NCBI GenBank assembly: GCA_017590115.1
Contig: JAGGNK010008559.1
Span: 7,185,888 to 7,249,887 of the forward strand
Direction of reading: 5' to 3'
Origin: Montifringilla adamsi
Taxonomy: Eukaryota > Chordata > Aves > Passeriformes > Passeridae
DNA length: 64,000 bases
The notes below the pieces were generated by a model. That model saw only the letters and a program-made list of their open reading frames with translations. It was not told the DNA's origin and ran no database searches. Below, one piece after another: positions 37,701 through 50,378 of this stretch. A program made the position numbers and the translations under genes. Each line of letters starts with the position of its first letter. Within the stretch, counting starts at the first letter, position 1.

Positions 37701-37903
37701 TGTGAAAGCTGCTGTGTTTTCTGTTCCACTCAGCCTCTCCATCCTCTCAGCACTTTTCCATGATGTCCACCAAGATCCAAGGAAAGGGAATGTGTGACAG
37801 AAGTAACACAGCTCCAGCTAAAACCCCTCAGCTGGTCTGATGCACAGAGCTCTGCTTCTCAGGCATTTCCTTCTCACTGGGTCCTCTTCCAGGGAGGGGA
37901 AAT
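31772..37903. other. intergenic sequence, no gene seen
   Basis: AT-rich non-coding DNA. All open frames are short (at most about 105 codons) and unrecognised. No RNA gene, recognisable element or strong local structure was found. Confidence 0.6.
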
Positions 37904-37980
37904 TGATGGCAGGGGGATTGGAACTAGGTGATCTTTAAGGTTCTTTTCAACCCAAACTGTTCTGTGGTGGTTCCATGATT
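37904..37980 (+). mobile_element. CR1 LINE 3'-end fragment
   Basis: Plus-strand CR1 end: 'tgatggcagggggattggaa', 'ctaggtgatctttaagg', 'caacccaaactgttctgtgg', with a short tail. Only the last 77 bases or so are retained. Confidence 0.9.
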
Positions 37981-40900
37981 TTGTGCATTGTCCTGGGTAC
38001 TACAGTAAAGATTATCTTTGAAAGTCAGTGTCAGCAGGCCCAGACTGCCCCTGCTCCTGGAGGAGAGCTAAGGAGAAAAGACACAGGGCAGCTCTTTCCA
38101 TGTGTGCTGATCAGACAGAAAACAGAAATACTGTCATTCTAACCTCTGATTCGTTGAAGAAACAAAAGACTCTTGCTGTCTTGCAAATCTTGCTATAGAG
38201 TTGGCTTAAAAACAGTTTAGGACAGAGGAAGGGGACTAATGGAGTAAAAATAACAGGATGAGTTAGCACTACCTGACACCCTTTCCTCAGCTACAATTTC
38301 TGCTTTACAGTGCAAATACAGCTAACAGCATAGATCTAGTCAATTACTGCAAAAGCAGGTATTCCTGATCCCTCATCTCAGCCCACAGAGAGGTTCAGCT
38401 CCACCACGTTCCTGTAGTGAGGAATGCCTACACCACTGGAGTTTTGGAAGAGAAACAACTGGCAGCAGTACCCTTCACCATGTGTTGAGCTATTATTCTG
38501 TATTCAGCCAGGAAGCACAAAAATACTGCACAACCCCAGTGTCCACGTGGCACCAAGGGAGAATATCTGGAGCAAACAGAGTGTGCAGTGAAAAAGTATT
38601 TTCCTATGCTCTGCAGCAAGGGTTTGTGAATAACAAACAGATTTTTTTCCCTCATCTGAGCAGCCTGAAATTACTTTCTGATGCAGAAATAGCATACGCA
38701 TTTCAGATAATTTACATGTAATAAATTAACCAATAGTTCTGCTTCTCTACATTTAAGGAGTAGCAGACGCCCTTACAGATCCAGGGTGTGATAACTTACA
38801 GCAGGGAGTGATAATTTCAGATAACCTACTTATATTGTACTTACTATAACCAGAATATGGTCATAATATAGTAAGTTTGAAGCTGAGAGAAGTTTGGGAA
38901 GATAGAGGTCTGAAGTAATTTTTCAGCCTGGAGAAACCTGTCCTTCTGCCCACCAACCATCTAAAACTACTGAATTTCATTGCCAGAATTAAAGGTGCTT
39001 TCTCCTTTTCAGAGTGCCCCTTTGGCTAGACATGCACTTTTGTCAAGTGGCAAACAGGATCTTTCATTGCTTAATTTCTCAGTGTGCTGGTGATTCCAGT
39101 CACATCTGCTCAGATGGATCTGAGCATCATCCAGGCTCCACTGAATCCCCAGCAGGAGATTTTAGATCAGGCTCCACAGCTAGCTGGTTCCCAAGACAGA
39201 AAGAGCATTTTTTGACCTGTGCTCTTAAAGGTGTTAATGTGATGTAATTGCAGCTGCCCTGAGACAGAGTTTAAGAAGGTGGAAAAAATCTTATTCCGTG
39301 GCTCAGTTCCAAACTGAACTGCAACAAACCTGGTGTTATATTAAGATATGAACACTGCACAGTGAATCTTCTCTGATGAATTAAAACCAGCTGCAGGACC
39401 TTGTGAAAATTGTTGGCTCACATAATGATATAAATTTGAATGTTCTCACTGCATTGTTTAAAAATTATTGACATTTTTACAGAGATCTTTTCTATCATAC
39501 TTAGATATCCCCATTAATGTGTTTTAACGTAGCACCTCCCATCCATGTACTGGGTGATGAGTCTGGCAAAATGACGACATTCCTGGAAGACAAATGACTT
39601 CTGGTTGGATTATTTTATGTTCCAAAACCTCACAACAAATAGCTGCATAACCTTCTGTAATCTCTATATATGCAAAATGGACATCTGAGGACTCTGAGCA
39701 AAAGCAAATTTGGCCTGGTCTGCAGCTGAGCTTCAAATTCTGCCAATTAGTCTCTCAAGCAGAATTCAAAGTTTACAGAGTAATCTGGAAATTATCAAAG
39801 GAACAAGTGTGCTGTATTTTTGGGACTGGACAAAACACATTTAGGTTTCATTTTTATCTTAAAAAAACCCTGCATTTTCATAAAAAATAAAATTATACAT
39901 GGATAATTAACTTTTTTTCAGTGTCACTGTTACAATTCTGTATTTCTTAATCATCTCTCAGCATTAAGAATGTTATTTATTTGGGACTGGCAAGAAGCAT
40001 ATTGTGTTCAACATATTCCCTTTGCAGTGCCTGGAGTCTGGCAGGTTTTACACTGTGGTTTTCCCTCCTTGGTGCTGTTTTTAAGGTGTGCCTTCCACGG
40101 CACAAGGCAGAAATGCAGAACAAATCTTCTGAATGGAAAACCTGGGCGGGCAAGTCTGACATTTCTGTAGTTTGTTACCTGTTGGTCAAAACAAATAAGC
40201 AAACCCCAGCCACATGATGGAGGGAAAGAGAATAATTTATGCACAAGTTTTCAGCCTCTCAGCATTTTTAATTTCCCAGGTTTACTTCTTCACTTCTCAT
40301 TTTCCTAGATTGAAAAAAGCACACTCTAATGATCTCTGCTAAAGACAACTATAAACCCCTCTAATGGTTTTGCATTTGTTGTAATGACATCAATTATTTA
40401 TGGATTGTTACTCCTGAGCAGAAATGAGGAAACCTTTCATTATGCTTTTGTATTAATCCCCTCCTGACAGGTGGTTCAGTGTATCCTTGCAGCCTGTGCA
40501 GAGGGAGGAAGGCTTTAGCCCTCAGCTCTCACATCTTGGTTCTATTGATCTGAAGGCTGCACTCCTGCAATGAAGTGGATCCTTGTTTTTTGGGAGAGGG
40601 AACGTTGCCCATTGATTAATAAGGGGCTGACTGTAATACCTCAGCAATGTTAACTTTTTTTAGAAGCTCAAAGTCGACATTTGAAAGGTAAACACTGCAA
40701 TATACAACCTGCAGCTCGGAAAACATGTTCACAGCAAATATTCTGCTAACTCATACCAAATTATACCCAATAAGTGCTCTCACTTTGTGATCTTGGCAGC
40801 TTTAAGACTTCAGAAATTATGGTTTACTATGGGAAATGCCAAATGTTTTCACATATGAAAGCCGAATTAGACACAGTGCCATTTCATACATGGGGTCATT

Positions 40901-43900
40901 CAGACATGGGAGAGGTTTTGATGGTTTTTTTCCCTTTTGGAGACCAGTGAAGTACAAATGCATTCTGTATTTATTTCTATATTTCACATTCATTTACAGT
41001 ACCTTATATTTTTCATGTGTAGTTTGTTTCTACCTGTCTAGCTCTAAAATATCCTTCACATACACTCAGTTAGGTGTTCCTTTGAAAAATAAATGAGAGC
41101 AGGACTTCAAACCTTTATGAAAAAAAATAAATTTTAGCATGTACAATTAGAAAATAAAAAGGGTTTCTGTGATGTAGAAAGTCTGACCAAGATCCTTGCC
41201 TTGGGTGGAGGAGCCTGTCACTCCTACCAATGGCAGTAGGCTTGTGTGGGGAGGTCTGTGTGGATGTCCAGGGCCACTGTCACTGGTGCAGACAGAGGGA
41301 ATAGAAATTAAATGTGTTTTTGGTGTGTCAGCAACAGAACTCCATCACCATGGCAAATAACAAATGTTTCTGCAGATGTGTCAGCTTCAATGCCTCAGCC
41401 CAGCCAAGCTCGGAGCCTTTTGCAGCCCAGCAAAAGCCACAAAAGCCAGTGCCACACACAGCAGCTGCCCTTGGAGGAGGCACCTGCAGGATCCATCCAG
41501 GGCCCCCCAAGGAGGGACAGGGCAAAGAGAGCTGGCAGCTCCAGGCAGCTTTCCCTAGGGCCAGTAGGGAGCTCTTCCCAAGCTCCAAGAGCAGGAGTCA
41601 TCCTCCACCCCTTTGAGGTCAGGACAGGTTCCATGCCAGGGGAGAGAGACATAGTAGCTACACTGCTGATTCCTGAGCGTATATCCCATTTTTTCCCATT
41701 AAAATTGTTTTTTAGTTGTACAAAATATTTGCTGTCAGTGCAATGGAAGCAGCTCCACCTTGGAGAGGGGATAATTCATTTTCTCAGACTCTGGGAGCTG
41801 GATTTGTTGTTTGTTCTGGCTTCAGGAGGACCCTGACCTGTCTGCTCCTTTGCTGAGAAGAGAATTTCTTCTGAAAACTGCCCTTATCATGAAACCTGCC
41901 TCCAGTGTTGATCCAATCTGTGTCAGGCAATTCTTATAGTGCAGAAGTAAAGCTGGAAAGTTATCTACAGAGCTCCATCATTTGGAGAAACTGCCATGAC
42001 CACCTTTTTGCAGAAATATTTGTTCCACTGGACAAGTATTTTATGCTATAGTCCACCATGTCCTCCAATTCCTGTATCATTCATAGGGATAATATATTTT
42101 CACTTTGTCAGAATATTTTAACTACATCTCTCAGCTTTAATTTCTGTGGTAACTTTTGTTTTCAACCCAAAGTACTTTTAAGTAGATTTAGATTAATTTA
42201 GACAGCACAAACAAGTCCTAAATATGTGAGACAGCTGTTCTGTCTGTTGTGATAAGCGAACTAAAGAGGTCATGTTTGCATTTGTCACAGCCCAGGATCA
42301 GGTGGCAGGGATAGATTGCAAAGGTGGGATGGCAGATGCAGTCCATGAACATGAAAGAATGCCACCAAACTGGTGACATCCTTAGTGTCACTAAAGTTAG
42401 TGACAGCACGGAGTTCCTTGGCACAGGAGAGCTGTCTCCCAGCCATGCTGGCAGCAGGAAATGTGCGTGCCAGCAAGCAGTATGTCTCTGAGTCTTGCTT
42501 GCCAGCACAGAGCTGAAAGCTGAGCTGAAAGTACCTGAGGCAACTTCTTGGTGGGTTATCTTAGGGAGAGTAGAGATGTTTTGGGGGGAAAGCAAATTAC
42601 AGAAGGTCTAATACCCTAGTCACAAAAACAATGACATTGTTATGGGCTTAGAAATCAGGACGTAGGTCCTCATCCATAATTTGATCCATACTCAGCCCTG
42701 GAGAAGTTTCCATCCAGGGCTTTGGTTCCGTCCCACATGCAGGTCTGCCTCCAAATTATCAGTCTTAACCTGGATTCACTGTGTGTGCAGCACATTTCTC
42801 CATGTCACACTGGTAGCTCCAGTTTGAACTGTTCCTTGCGTTTACATCTTAATTCTGATTCTAAAAGCAAGACCAGGGATTTTTTTCAGATTCTGTTTTC
42901 AGTGACAAAATCGACTGCAAAAGTAAAATTGCTTTGTTTTCATCATTTGGAGAAAGGAAGTGGAAGGTTCTGATGCTGCTGCTCCTAAAGCTGGAATGTA
43001 GCTGTACCTCTTTTCCTATTGCTACTTTTTTCCCTACTGCTCTACCTTTCTTCCTCTTCCACCCTGCAGATGTTATTAAGCTGTCTGTGAGCTTGAGACT
43101 TAAAAAGCAGGTCTGGCTGACTCCTACAGTGCCAGAAGACCCTGTTGTATAATTGAGTCTCGCTCTGTTGGTGCATATCCATGTAAGGAATCCATGGCTA
43201 TCGTGGATGGGCGTGTGCTGTCTTGCACTTCTTGCATGGCCTTAGGTATTTGAGGGCTCCCTTTTGTGGTTTCTTTTATTAAAAATAAATTTTTAAAGCC
43301 CCAAAAAACTTCCTTCCTTCCTTGGCACATGTTAAGAATAATAGCTCTGTTTAATTTAAAAAGGTTTTCTTTCTTAGATGCTGAAGAGAAGATATTCTAA
43401 TGAGGAAAAAAATACTAAAAGAAGAGAATTTCACATTTACTTCTGCATACAATAAAGTCATAACTGGTTCCTGAGAGCTGAATTTTCTCTTCTGGTGAAA
43501 AGAACTCTCAAGAATGTTTGAGTATAGATGTCTTTAAATGTATTTCCTTTTTTATTCTATAAAACTCTTCTAAAAATGAGGACAGTAGCTATGACTGTAC
43601 AGCATATTTTTCTATATTATTTCAGTACTTCCTACCTTAGGATTTGGGAAAAAAATTGCATCCCTATCATAATGCAATTTTCTGACAGCATTGGCAGTGG
43701 CAAACTTTAGAAATGTACGAAAACTCTGTCTTCATATTGTGGATGGTGCAGAAGATGATAAGAAGCTTAGAAGGTAAAATAGCTTGGGGGAAAGGAGGAT
43801 TAACCTCTCTTATTGAGAGTGGAACAGATACCAAGAAATTTGATTTTGCCTGAATTGCATTCCTAGTTTGAATGCATTCAGATTTGTGGGAGGATGTTCT

Positions 43901-44036
43901 GGGGGAGGGTGTGTGGGAAGGAACTGTAGCTCTTGAATTTTGCACTCTGGCTGCATTGGCAGAGCAGACTCAGGAGCTGATAGGGAGCTCTTTTGCTTAA
44001 GTAATGTGTTTTTCTTACTGGGAAGGGTAATTTATT
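37981..44036. other. intergenic sequence, no gene seen
   Basis: Non-coding. The patch at 41.3-41.65 kb is GC-richer and opens frames on several strands, none with recognisable content. A nine-base-arm hairpin lies at 38840-38875. Confidence 0.6.
38840..38875. repeat. small inverted repeat
   Basis: The arms CTTACTATA (38840-38848) and TATAGTAAG (38867-38875) are perfectly complementary around an 18-base loop. No function is evident. Confidence 0.5.
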
Positions 44037-44058
44037 AAAAAAAAAAAAAAAAAAAAAG
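44037..44058. repeat. poly(A) tract, 22 A
   Basis: Pure A-run about 320 bases before a CR1 fragment. It is not part of that CR1 copy, since CR1 elements do not carry poly(A) tails. Confidence 0.95.
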
Positions 44059-44376
44059 GTTAAAAAGGCACCTCCATTCCTGGAAACTTTTCCTTCCTGA
44101 TCTGCCCTGTCTTTCTTTGGGCTGTTCCTCAGAATCAGCTCTCAGCCTGGGTGAATCCACCAGCGAATGTCCCGGGCAGCCATGGCTGACCCCCCAGCTG
44201 TTGATCTTGGATGGGACCAGGAAACACAATCCTCTTTTGTGGGGGATTTCGAGTCTGATCATTTTGGTGCTGCTCCAACCCAAACTAAAACTCAAACATT
44301 TTGGAATTCTGCATGAAAGGCAGCAGTGCCTTAGGGGAAGGGAGCTTTGCTGTCTGTCCTGGAGCTGTGGGTCTTC

Positions 44377-44707
44377 AAAGTATACAAGTATTGAAGGGAG
44401 GAGGTCAAGAGGGTGGAGCCAGGCTATTCTTGGTGGTGCTGAGCAACAGGATGAGAGGCAAGGGGCAGGAACTGATGCATGGGAGGTTCCACCCAAATGT
44501 GAGGAAGAATTTCTTTGCTGTGCAGGTGACCAAGCACTGGAACAGATTGTCCAGGGAGAGAGTGGAGTCTTCTTCTCTGGGCATATCTCAAAAGCAGCTG
44601 GACACAGTCCTGAGTGACAGGAGTGCTCTGGGGGATCCTGCTTGAACAGGTAGCTTGGACTAGATGATCTCCAGTGGCTCCTTCCAGCCTTCCCCTTCCT
44701 GTGATCC
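44377..44707 (+). mobile_element. CR1 LINE 3' fragment, longest copy in the window
   Basis: About 330 bases of CR1 end: 'aagtattgaagggaggagg', the 'gtggtgctgagcaacaggat' region, 'gaagaatttctttgctgtg', 'agcactggaacagattgtcc', 'ggagtcttcttctctggg', 'ctggacacagtcctgag', 'actagatgatctccagtgg' and a final 'ccttccagcctt...cctgtgatcct'. The 'gatgatctccag' variant differs from the 'gatgatctttaag' variant of the other copies, so it belongs to another CR1 subfamily. It is 3'-untranslated and end-of-ORF2 sequence only, with no working reverse transcriptase. Confidence 0.92.
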
Positions 44708-47448
44708 TGAGCTCTCCAAGACTATGTGAAGTAGGCAGGCAGATCCCCGGCAGACCTCTGATTTCCATGGAACCTGCAGTGGGAGATTCATAGTGCTGAG
44801 AGCATCTCTGTCAGGGTTGGTCTGACAGATAAAACTATCGAAACAAATCAGAAGCTCTGAACTGACACCTGGAGTGAGGATACCTGTGCAAAGTGGGGAA
44901 TTTCAGGCATTTTGGCTGGAGCTCCCCATACACCTGACCCCAGTTCTCCTCCACCTGGTCAGGAGGCGAGGCTCTCCACATGGGTGACTGGGAGACCACA
45001 GCTCCCTTCAGGCTCAGAGGGACCAGCCTTGTCCTTGCTCAAGAAGGTCAGCATTCTCTTCTTGCTTCCACTCAGGACTTTTTATCCCACTCATGGCACA
45101 GCTCCGGTTGCCCTACTGAGTGTTTTAGAAAACATCACTTCAAATAAAATCTCCAAGGCTTAACTGAGACAAGAATATTTAAACTTTTCCATAGACGTGA
45201 AGTCACCAGTTGGCACTAAGCTGTGTTTATAGAAATAAAACCTGCTGGTTATTATTTGCTCTTCTGTTGGTTAAGCTGCTTTAACCCATGCTGCTTCCAC
45301 ACCAGCCTTTGTTCAGACAGGTGGTGAACTTCTAAAAGGGTTGGTATTTCAGAGGCTGAATGAGTTCCACTGCTAAATAGCTTAAAATTTGTCAAAGTCA
45401 GAACTGAGCGATACTTAATGTGCTTGGCTTTTAGATTAGACATCTCTGGCTGTGCCTGGATCCCTCTCCTGTGGGAATCCCTTTCCTCAGCACCTCAATT
45501 TAGGGAGACAAATGGCTGAAATTCAAAGCAAATATTACAGAATAATTGCAGGAAACAAAGATTGGGTTCATAATCATTTATTGTATCAAGGAAATTATTT
45601 GGGAGTGGTATTTTATCAGTCAGCAATGAGAATTATATCTTGGTCCCCTCTTACCCATTGGTACAAGTTATGTTTCAGAGGCTTGAGGAAATTATCTATT
45701 CATGGAGGAGCTCTGGTTCAACAGCAAAAAATGGAAAATATTTGGAAGATATTGTGAGAATTTGCAATCAATTTGTGATAGAGAAGCAGAAAGCTGGAGA
45801 AAAAAATAAGATTACAATGCAAATGATTTTTGCATTTTTCATCTGCTTGTAATAGGTTTCTAGATATTTGTGGCAATGAAACTGTGAGAGGTAATTAAAA
45901 GAAAATTATTATAGAAAGATGATCAAAAGCAAATATTCCAAACTGCTGCTCCAAAATAAAATGATGATCATGAAAACTGACCCCTCAAAAAATCATTGTA
46001 TACAAAGACCAGTCTTGAATGGGTGTCTTAAATTGCCTATTTCTGTCACTTTCAGGAACACCAAAATGGTCCTGTTTTGTTTTGTTTTTTAAACGATGTC
46101 CAAAGGCGAGTGAAAGGACTTCATTGTTAATGTTTGTGGTGTAAATGTTTCTAAGCATTAAATGGCAGCCTGTGGTGTTTATATTGGATTCAGATCCAAA
46201 GCAGCTCTTGAAGCTGTTTTGTCAGGTGTTAAACTGCACAGAAAGACACCACATTACTGACTATTGCAGTTGTACCATGAATTATCAGATTATAAGGAGA
46301 GGACAATACCCTATTATTACAGGAATCTTCTACAGTTACCAATGACAGTCACAAAATAAAAGCCTGAATATCTTTAGGTTGTCTGGCCCCAGAATGCAAG
46401 TTTACTTTAAATGTATTTTCTTGTGAGATGTTCAAGTGGGCAAGTATTTACAGTCAAATGGATCTGAGGCAAAAAGCTGCCAGGATCCAAGACCTTGGAA
46501 GTCAAAGAAAAATCGTCTTCCTTCAGTTTATCACTAGTTTTGAGGATGTAGATATTCATAGATGTAAGGGAGCATAAGATTTTTCCACTATAAACTTGTC
46601 ATTTTCTAGAGGTATACAGAGTGGTTGTTACTTTCAGACATAAACCAGAAGGCATAAAAAAAAATTAGGATTGCAATAGATAGATTCAGTAAGAGACCAA
46701 GGACCCAGGATGGGTATTTCAAAGCAAACAAAAACTTTTTGATCCATATTTAGCGGCAATTTATTTGGAAACTGCAGATGAATTGGTTAACAGCTGATGG
46801 AAATAGTTATGAGTGGGCAAAGGGCCCTGACTTCTCTCAGCTCTTGTGAAAAAAATGCATAGAAAATACTGCTTCATATTTTGAAGAAACCATCCTGTGG
46901 CCTTTGATTATTTTTTGTTTTAATCTGGTTTATCTTCCTAGCCCTTAAAGGCAAATAAAGTTAAGCAAATGGGAATGTTTGTCATTTTCCTCTGCAACTG
47001 TTACATGGTATTTTTGGTTGTGTTGGCCTGGAAACCTAAGTCATGGCTTACATTCCTAATATCATACAAGAGACTCTTTGGATGATTGTGTTTTTACTGG
47101 CTCAAAGTGCACAGATACTTCGAAGTGGCAGCATCCAGCTGCAATCTCTGTAACCAGCCAGGAGTACACATCCCAAAGGAACCATGTCCAGAATGAAAAC
47201 ACATTGTTAAATAATAAATAATATTACTGAACCTTCCACATGTCATTCTAATCTCCTGGGAAACATTTAAATTTAGCTTAACGCTCTAACCCAGTCAGCA
47301 CAACTGGCCTTGCCTACCCCAGGCTTTGCTGGTAGAACTTTGGGTCTGTAAATTATATTTCTTGTAGCTCTGACCTTTCATTTTTCTGTAGCAGGTATGA
47401 TGCAGGTATATACTGCACAAGTCTTTGGAGCAATTAGGAAAATTTCCC

Positions 47449-47469
47449 TTTTTTTTTTTTTTTTTTTTT
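47449..47469. repeat. poly(T) tract, 21 T
   Basis: Pure T-run with no neighbouring retroposed sequence recognised. Confidence 0.95.
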
Positions 47470-48732
47470 GCCAGAGGTTGTGGTATCATTGTTCTTCTCT
47501 CCATTATACTGAATGGCTAAAAATGGGAGGAACCTGTGCTTTTATGTTCACACAAAGAGAAGATATCTAAGCCTGAGCAACAAATGCACATAGTTCTTAT
47601 AGTGCTCCCTCAACACTATTGGGCTGTTGTCCTTGTTTGCAAGATGAGGATTTTCTCCCAGTATTTCACAAAGTCAGGCACTTGCAATTTCAGGTACTCT
47701 GCTTCTCATCCTGACTAGGACACGAAACCTGTGTTTTCCTGGTCCAATGGATATCCTGCATTTTGAGCAGACTCACTGCACTGTGCCAAGGTTTTGTTTG
47801 CCAGCTCCAAACCAGAAATGGCTATCTCCAGACAGCAGGAACATGAGTAACCAGCCGACCGTTCCGAGTAACATCACCTTGCACTGGTACCCAATGCACG
47901 TGGGAGCGCTAATGGCCCGCTGCTGAGCCACTCAGTGAAAACTTGTGTAGGTGGTGCTGCTCTGAGCCTGTTTGCAAACAAACAGGGAGATCTACCCTCG
48001 AGGCAGGCTACAGCCTGGGAATGAGGCATCACCATGCCTGCGTAGGCAGGGAAGATATTTGCAGCGGAATCATGGCCCCATTGAAGGGAGTGGCAGCGCT
48101 CCCAGCGCCTTCAGTTTGGCCAAACGCTTGTCCTTCTGTTGGTACTGACCTGCAGCCCTTGACTGAGCTCAGTGGAGACTGAACAGCATGACACTAGTTA
48201 ATGTCTACAGGGTTTGTAGCAGTTTTCACTCAGCTTTGTTTAAACCCAAATATGGGGAGTTTATCTGTAAGCTCTCGGCAGACATTCACATGCTAGGCAG
48301 TTCTCTGAGAAATAAGTCAAAATGATGGAATTGTGTTATCAGGCTGGATAAAGTCCAGTAATGTGGCAAAGACCATAGGCTTCCAGAACAAGATGAGCTA
48401 CAGATGCTGGAAGGACTAAAATACATGTTTAAAGCCTCTCACTTCTAAGTGTGTTTCCCATTGAATATGATTGATAGAAAGAGGAAAGCCTGATTTTCTG
48501 TATTAACCATCTACATCCTTGTGTTCTGTGAAGGCAGAACCTGGCTCCATGTTTCTGTGTTGATCTGAATGTGCTGAGACACTGCAGGGTTCAATTTCAG
48601 GAGAGGAAACACTCTCACATGAAGTCTACGAATTATTATGACTTCATAACTGTGGGGTATAAAAATCCTGGGCATTTCTGTAATTTTTGAAAATTGCAGG
48701 CTTTCCAGCAGTGTGTAGGACTGGGTGAATCT

Positions 48733-48783
48733 GGGGGGGNNNNNNNNNNNNNNNNNGCCGGCTGCTGGGGGGGGGGGGGGGGG
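48733..48783. other. 17-base N gap between G-runs
   Basis: Seven G (48733-48739), 17 N (48740-48756), GCCGGCTGCT, then 17 G (48767-48783). The unknown bases sit exactly where G-tracts would hinder sequencing. The true length is unknown, and no feature should be called across it. Confidence 0.97.
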
Positions 48784-49301
48784 CACATGAAAGAGGACTG
48801 TGCAATTATCATCCCTAAAATAGTTCAGTAATGCTGTCCCTGCCATGACATATCCATCTCAGATTGTAAGATATATAACTGTGCTTTATCATCAAAATCT
48901 ATTTCAACTGGTATGGCTTGGATCACCCTGTTTTCTCATTTGTCTCTGGTATTTCCTGGTCTTTAAATCTCCAGACCACCTGGGGCTCTTAACCCCCTTT
49001 AATAAATAGGTCCATCACATTTTCCCCGTGTTCAAAAATGTCACAGCTGCTTCCAATATGTTATGCAGGGATCATAAAAATAAGTACAGTATAAAACATT
49101 ATTACAGCTCTATTTCTAAGTTTCTCCAGCACAGCTCACTCAGTTCAAGATATCAGCTCTTCTGCAAACTCTGTGATGTGATTGTTCCTTCTAATCACTC
49201 TGCTTTTAGACATCCTGAAGGGATGCTGGTACCTTTGTGCCTTGGAGTAGCTGCTTAATAGCCACAAACAACTCTGCATGTTTTAAAAAGGCAGGCAGCA
49301 T

Positions 49302-49507
49302 CCTGGTGACAGGACGAGGGGGAATGGCTTTAAACTGAAAGAGAGGAGGCTCAGATTAGATATTAAGAAATTCTTTACTGTAGTGGAAGAGTCCAAAGGG
49401 ATTGGAGCAACCTGGGCTAGAGGAAGGTGCCCATGCCCACAGCAGAGGGTTTGAAACTAGAGAATTTTTAAGGTTCCTTCCAACCCAACCCACTCTGTGA
49501 TTCTGTG
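49302..49507 (+). mobile_element. CR1 LINE 3' fragment with internal deletion
   Basis: It starts in the 'tggtgacaggacgagggg' region, continues 'ctttaaactgaaagagagg' and 'gattagatattaagaaattc', then jumps from 'ctttactgtagtggaag' to 'caacctgggctagaggaagg' and ends 'ccttccaacccaacccactc'. The jump omits most of the 'ggaacaggttgcccagag...ggttggatgg' segment, so about 90 bases of the element are missing. Confidence 0.9.
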
Positions 49508-50341
49508 CCCAGAGTTTGCCACAGCACAAAGCAAGCTGCTGCTGTTCCTGCCTGGGAGGAGGACCCAGAGCAGTGTCAGAGCACAGCCACTGACAGCGGG
49601 TCACCAGCTGCACCTTTGGTGGCCATGGGCTCTGTCTCTGTGTCTGGGAGTCTCCACCACTAATGGGTCTCGACAGAAGGGAGCCGCGGCTTCCAGGCAC
49701 CATTCCCTTGAAATATGGCCTGAACCCGTGCTGCATGTGTGACCTGAGCTGGCAGAGGAGCTGTCAAACACTGATGCATATTGTTTGGGTTTGCTATTAC
49801 TCGTCCTGTCATTCTTCTCACATCCACTGAGCTGATATAAATGTCTCTGCAGAGCCTAGGGTTTTATTCAAACACATTTCAGGCTGCTTTTGTGAATTAA
49901 CAGGAGCTGGGTGGTGAACCTCTATTGAGGTTCAGCAGCCATGCTTGCAGGGGTCAGGATTTTACCCAGCACGGTTTTACTGTACATTATTTACAAACTG
50001 CAAACAGCTTGAACGCAAGGAGTAAACAGTTACGACGTTCCTCGTTTTTATTTAACCTGCATTACAAGCAGACATCTGCAGATCATTACGCAGAAAGAAG
50101 TGCATCACATATTGGATGTACTAAATGTAATTCTCATCTATAATTTGTTATGGTCTGGTTTCTTTGGAGTTTTTTAAATCCCTCCAAGGGTGCCAATACA
50201 TGCACTCAGGTCAACATTATGTGCTAGTCAACAATAGGCATTTTAGCCTGTTGTATAGATAGTTCCTGCTCCTGGAGAACAAGGTTGTATATGTGATTTA
50301 GGAATAAAAAGGACAACAACTGCACTTTGCTGGCTCCCTTT

Positions 50342-50378
50342 AGGGTCCCTTCCAAACCATTCTGTAATTCCACGAATC
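50342..50378 (+). mobile_element. possible CR1 LINE terminal fragment
   Basis: Only 37 bases, reading 'agggtcccttccaaaccatt' and 'ctgtaattccacgaat', close to the CR1 terminus. It is too short to be certain. Confidence 0.5.

Larger units (their letters stand above)
44708..49301. other. intergenic sequence with an assembly gap
   Basis: No gene seen. It contains a T-run (47449-47469) and the N-gap at 48740-48756. Short frames such as 45452-45757 have no recognisable content. Confidence 0.6.

Noticed and set aside
44035..44768. Frames of 114-166 codons on both strands
   Set aside because: They are largely CR1 3' sequence from 44377 on, plus the A-run. No reverse transcriptase motifs are present.
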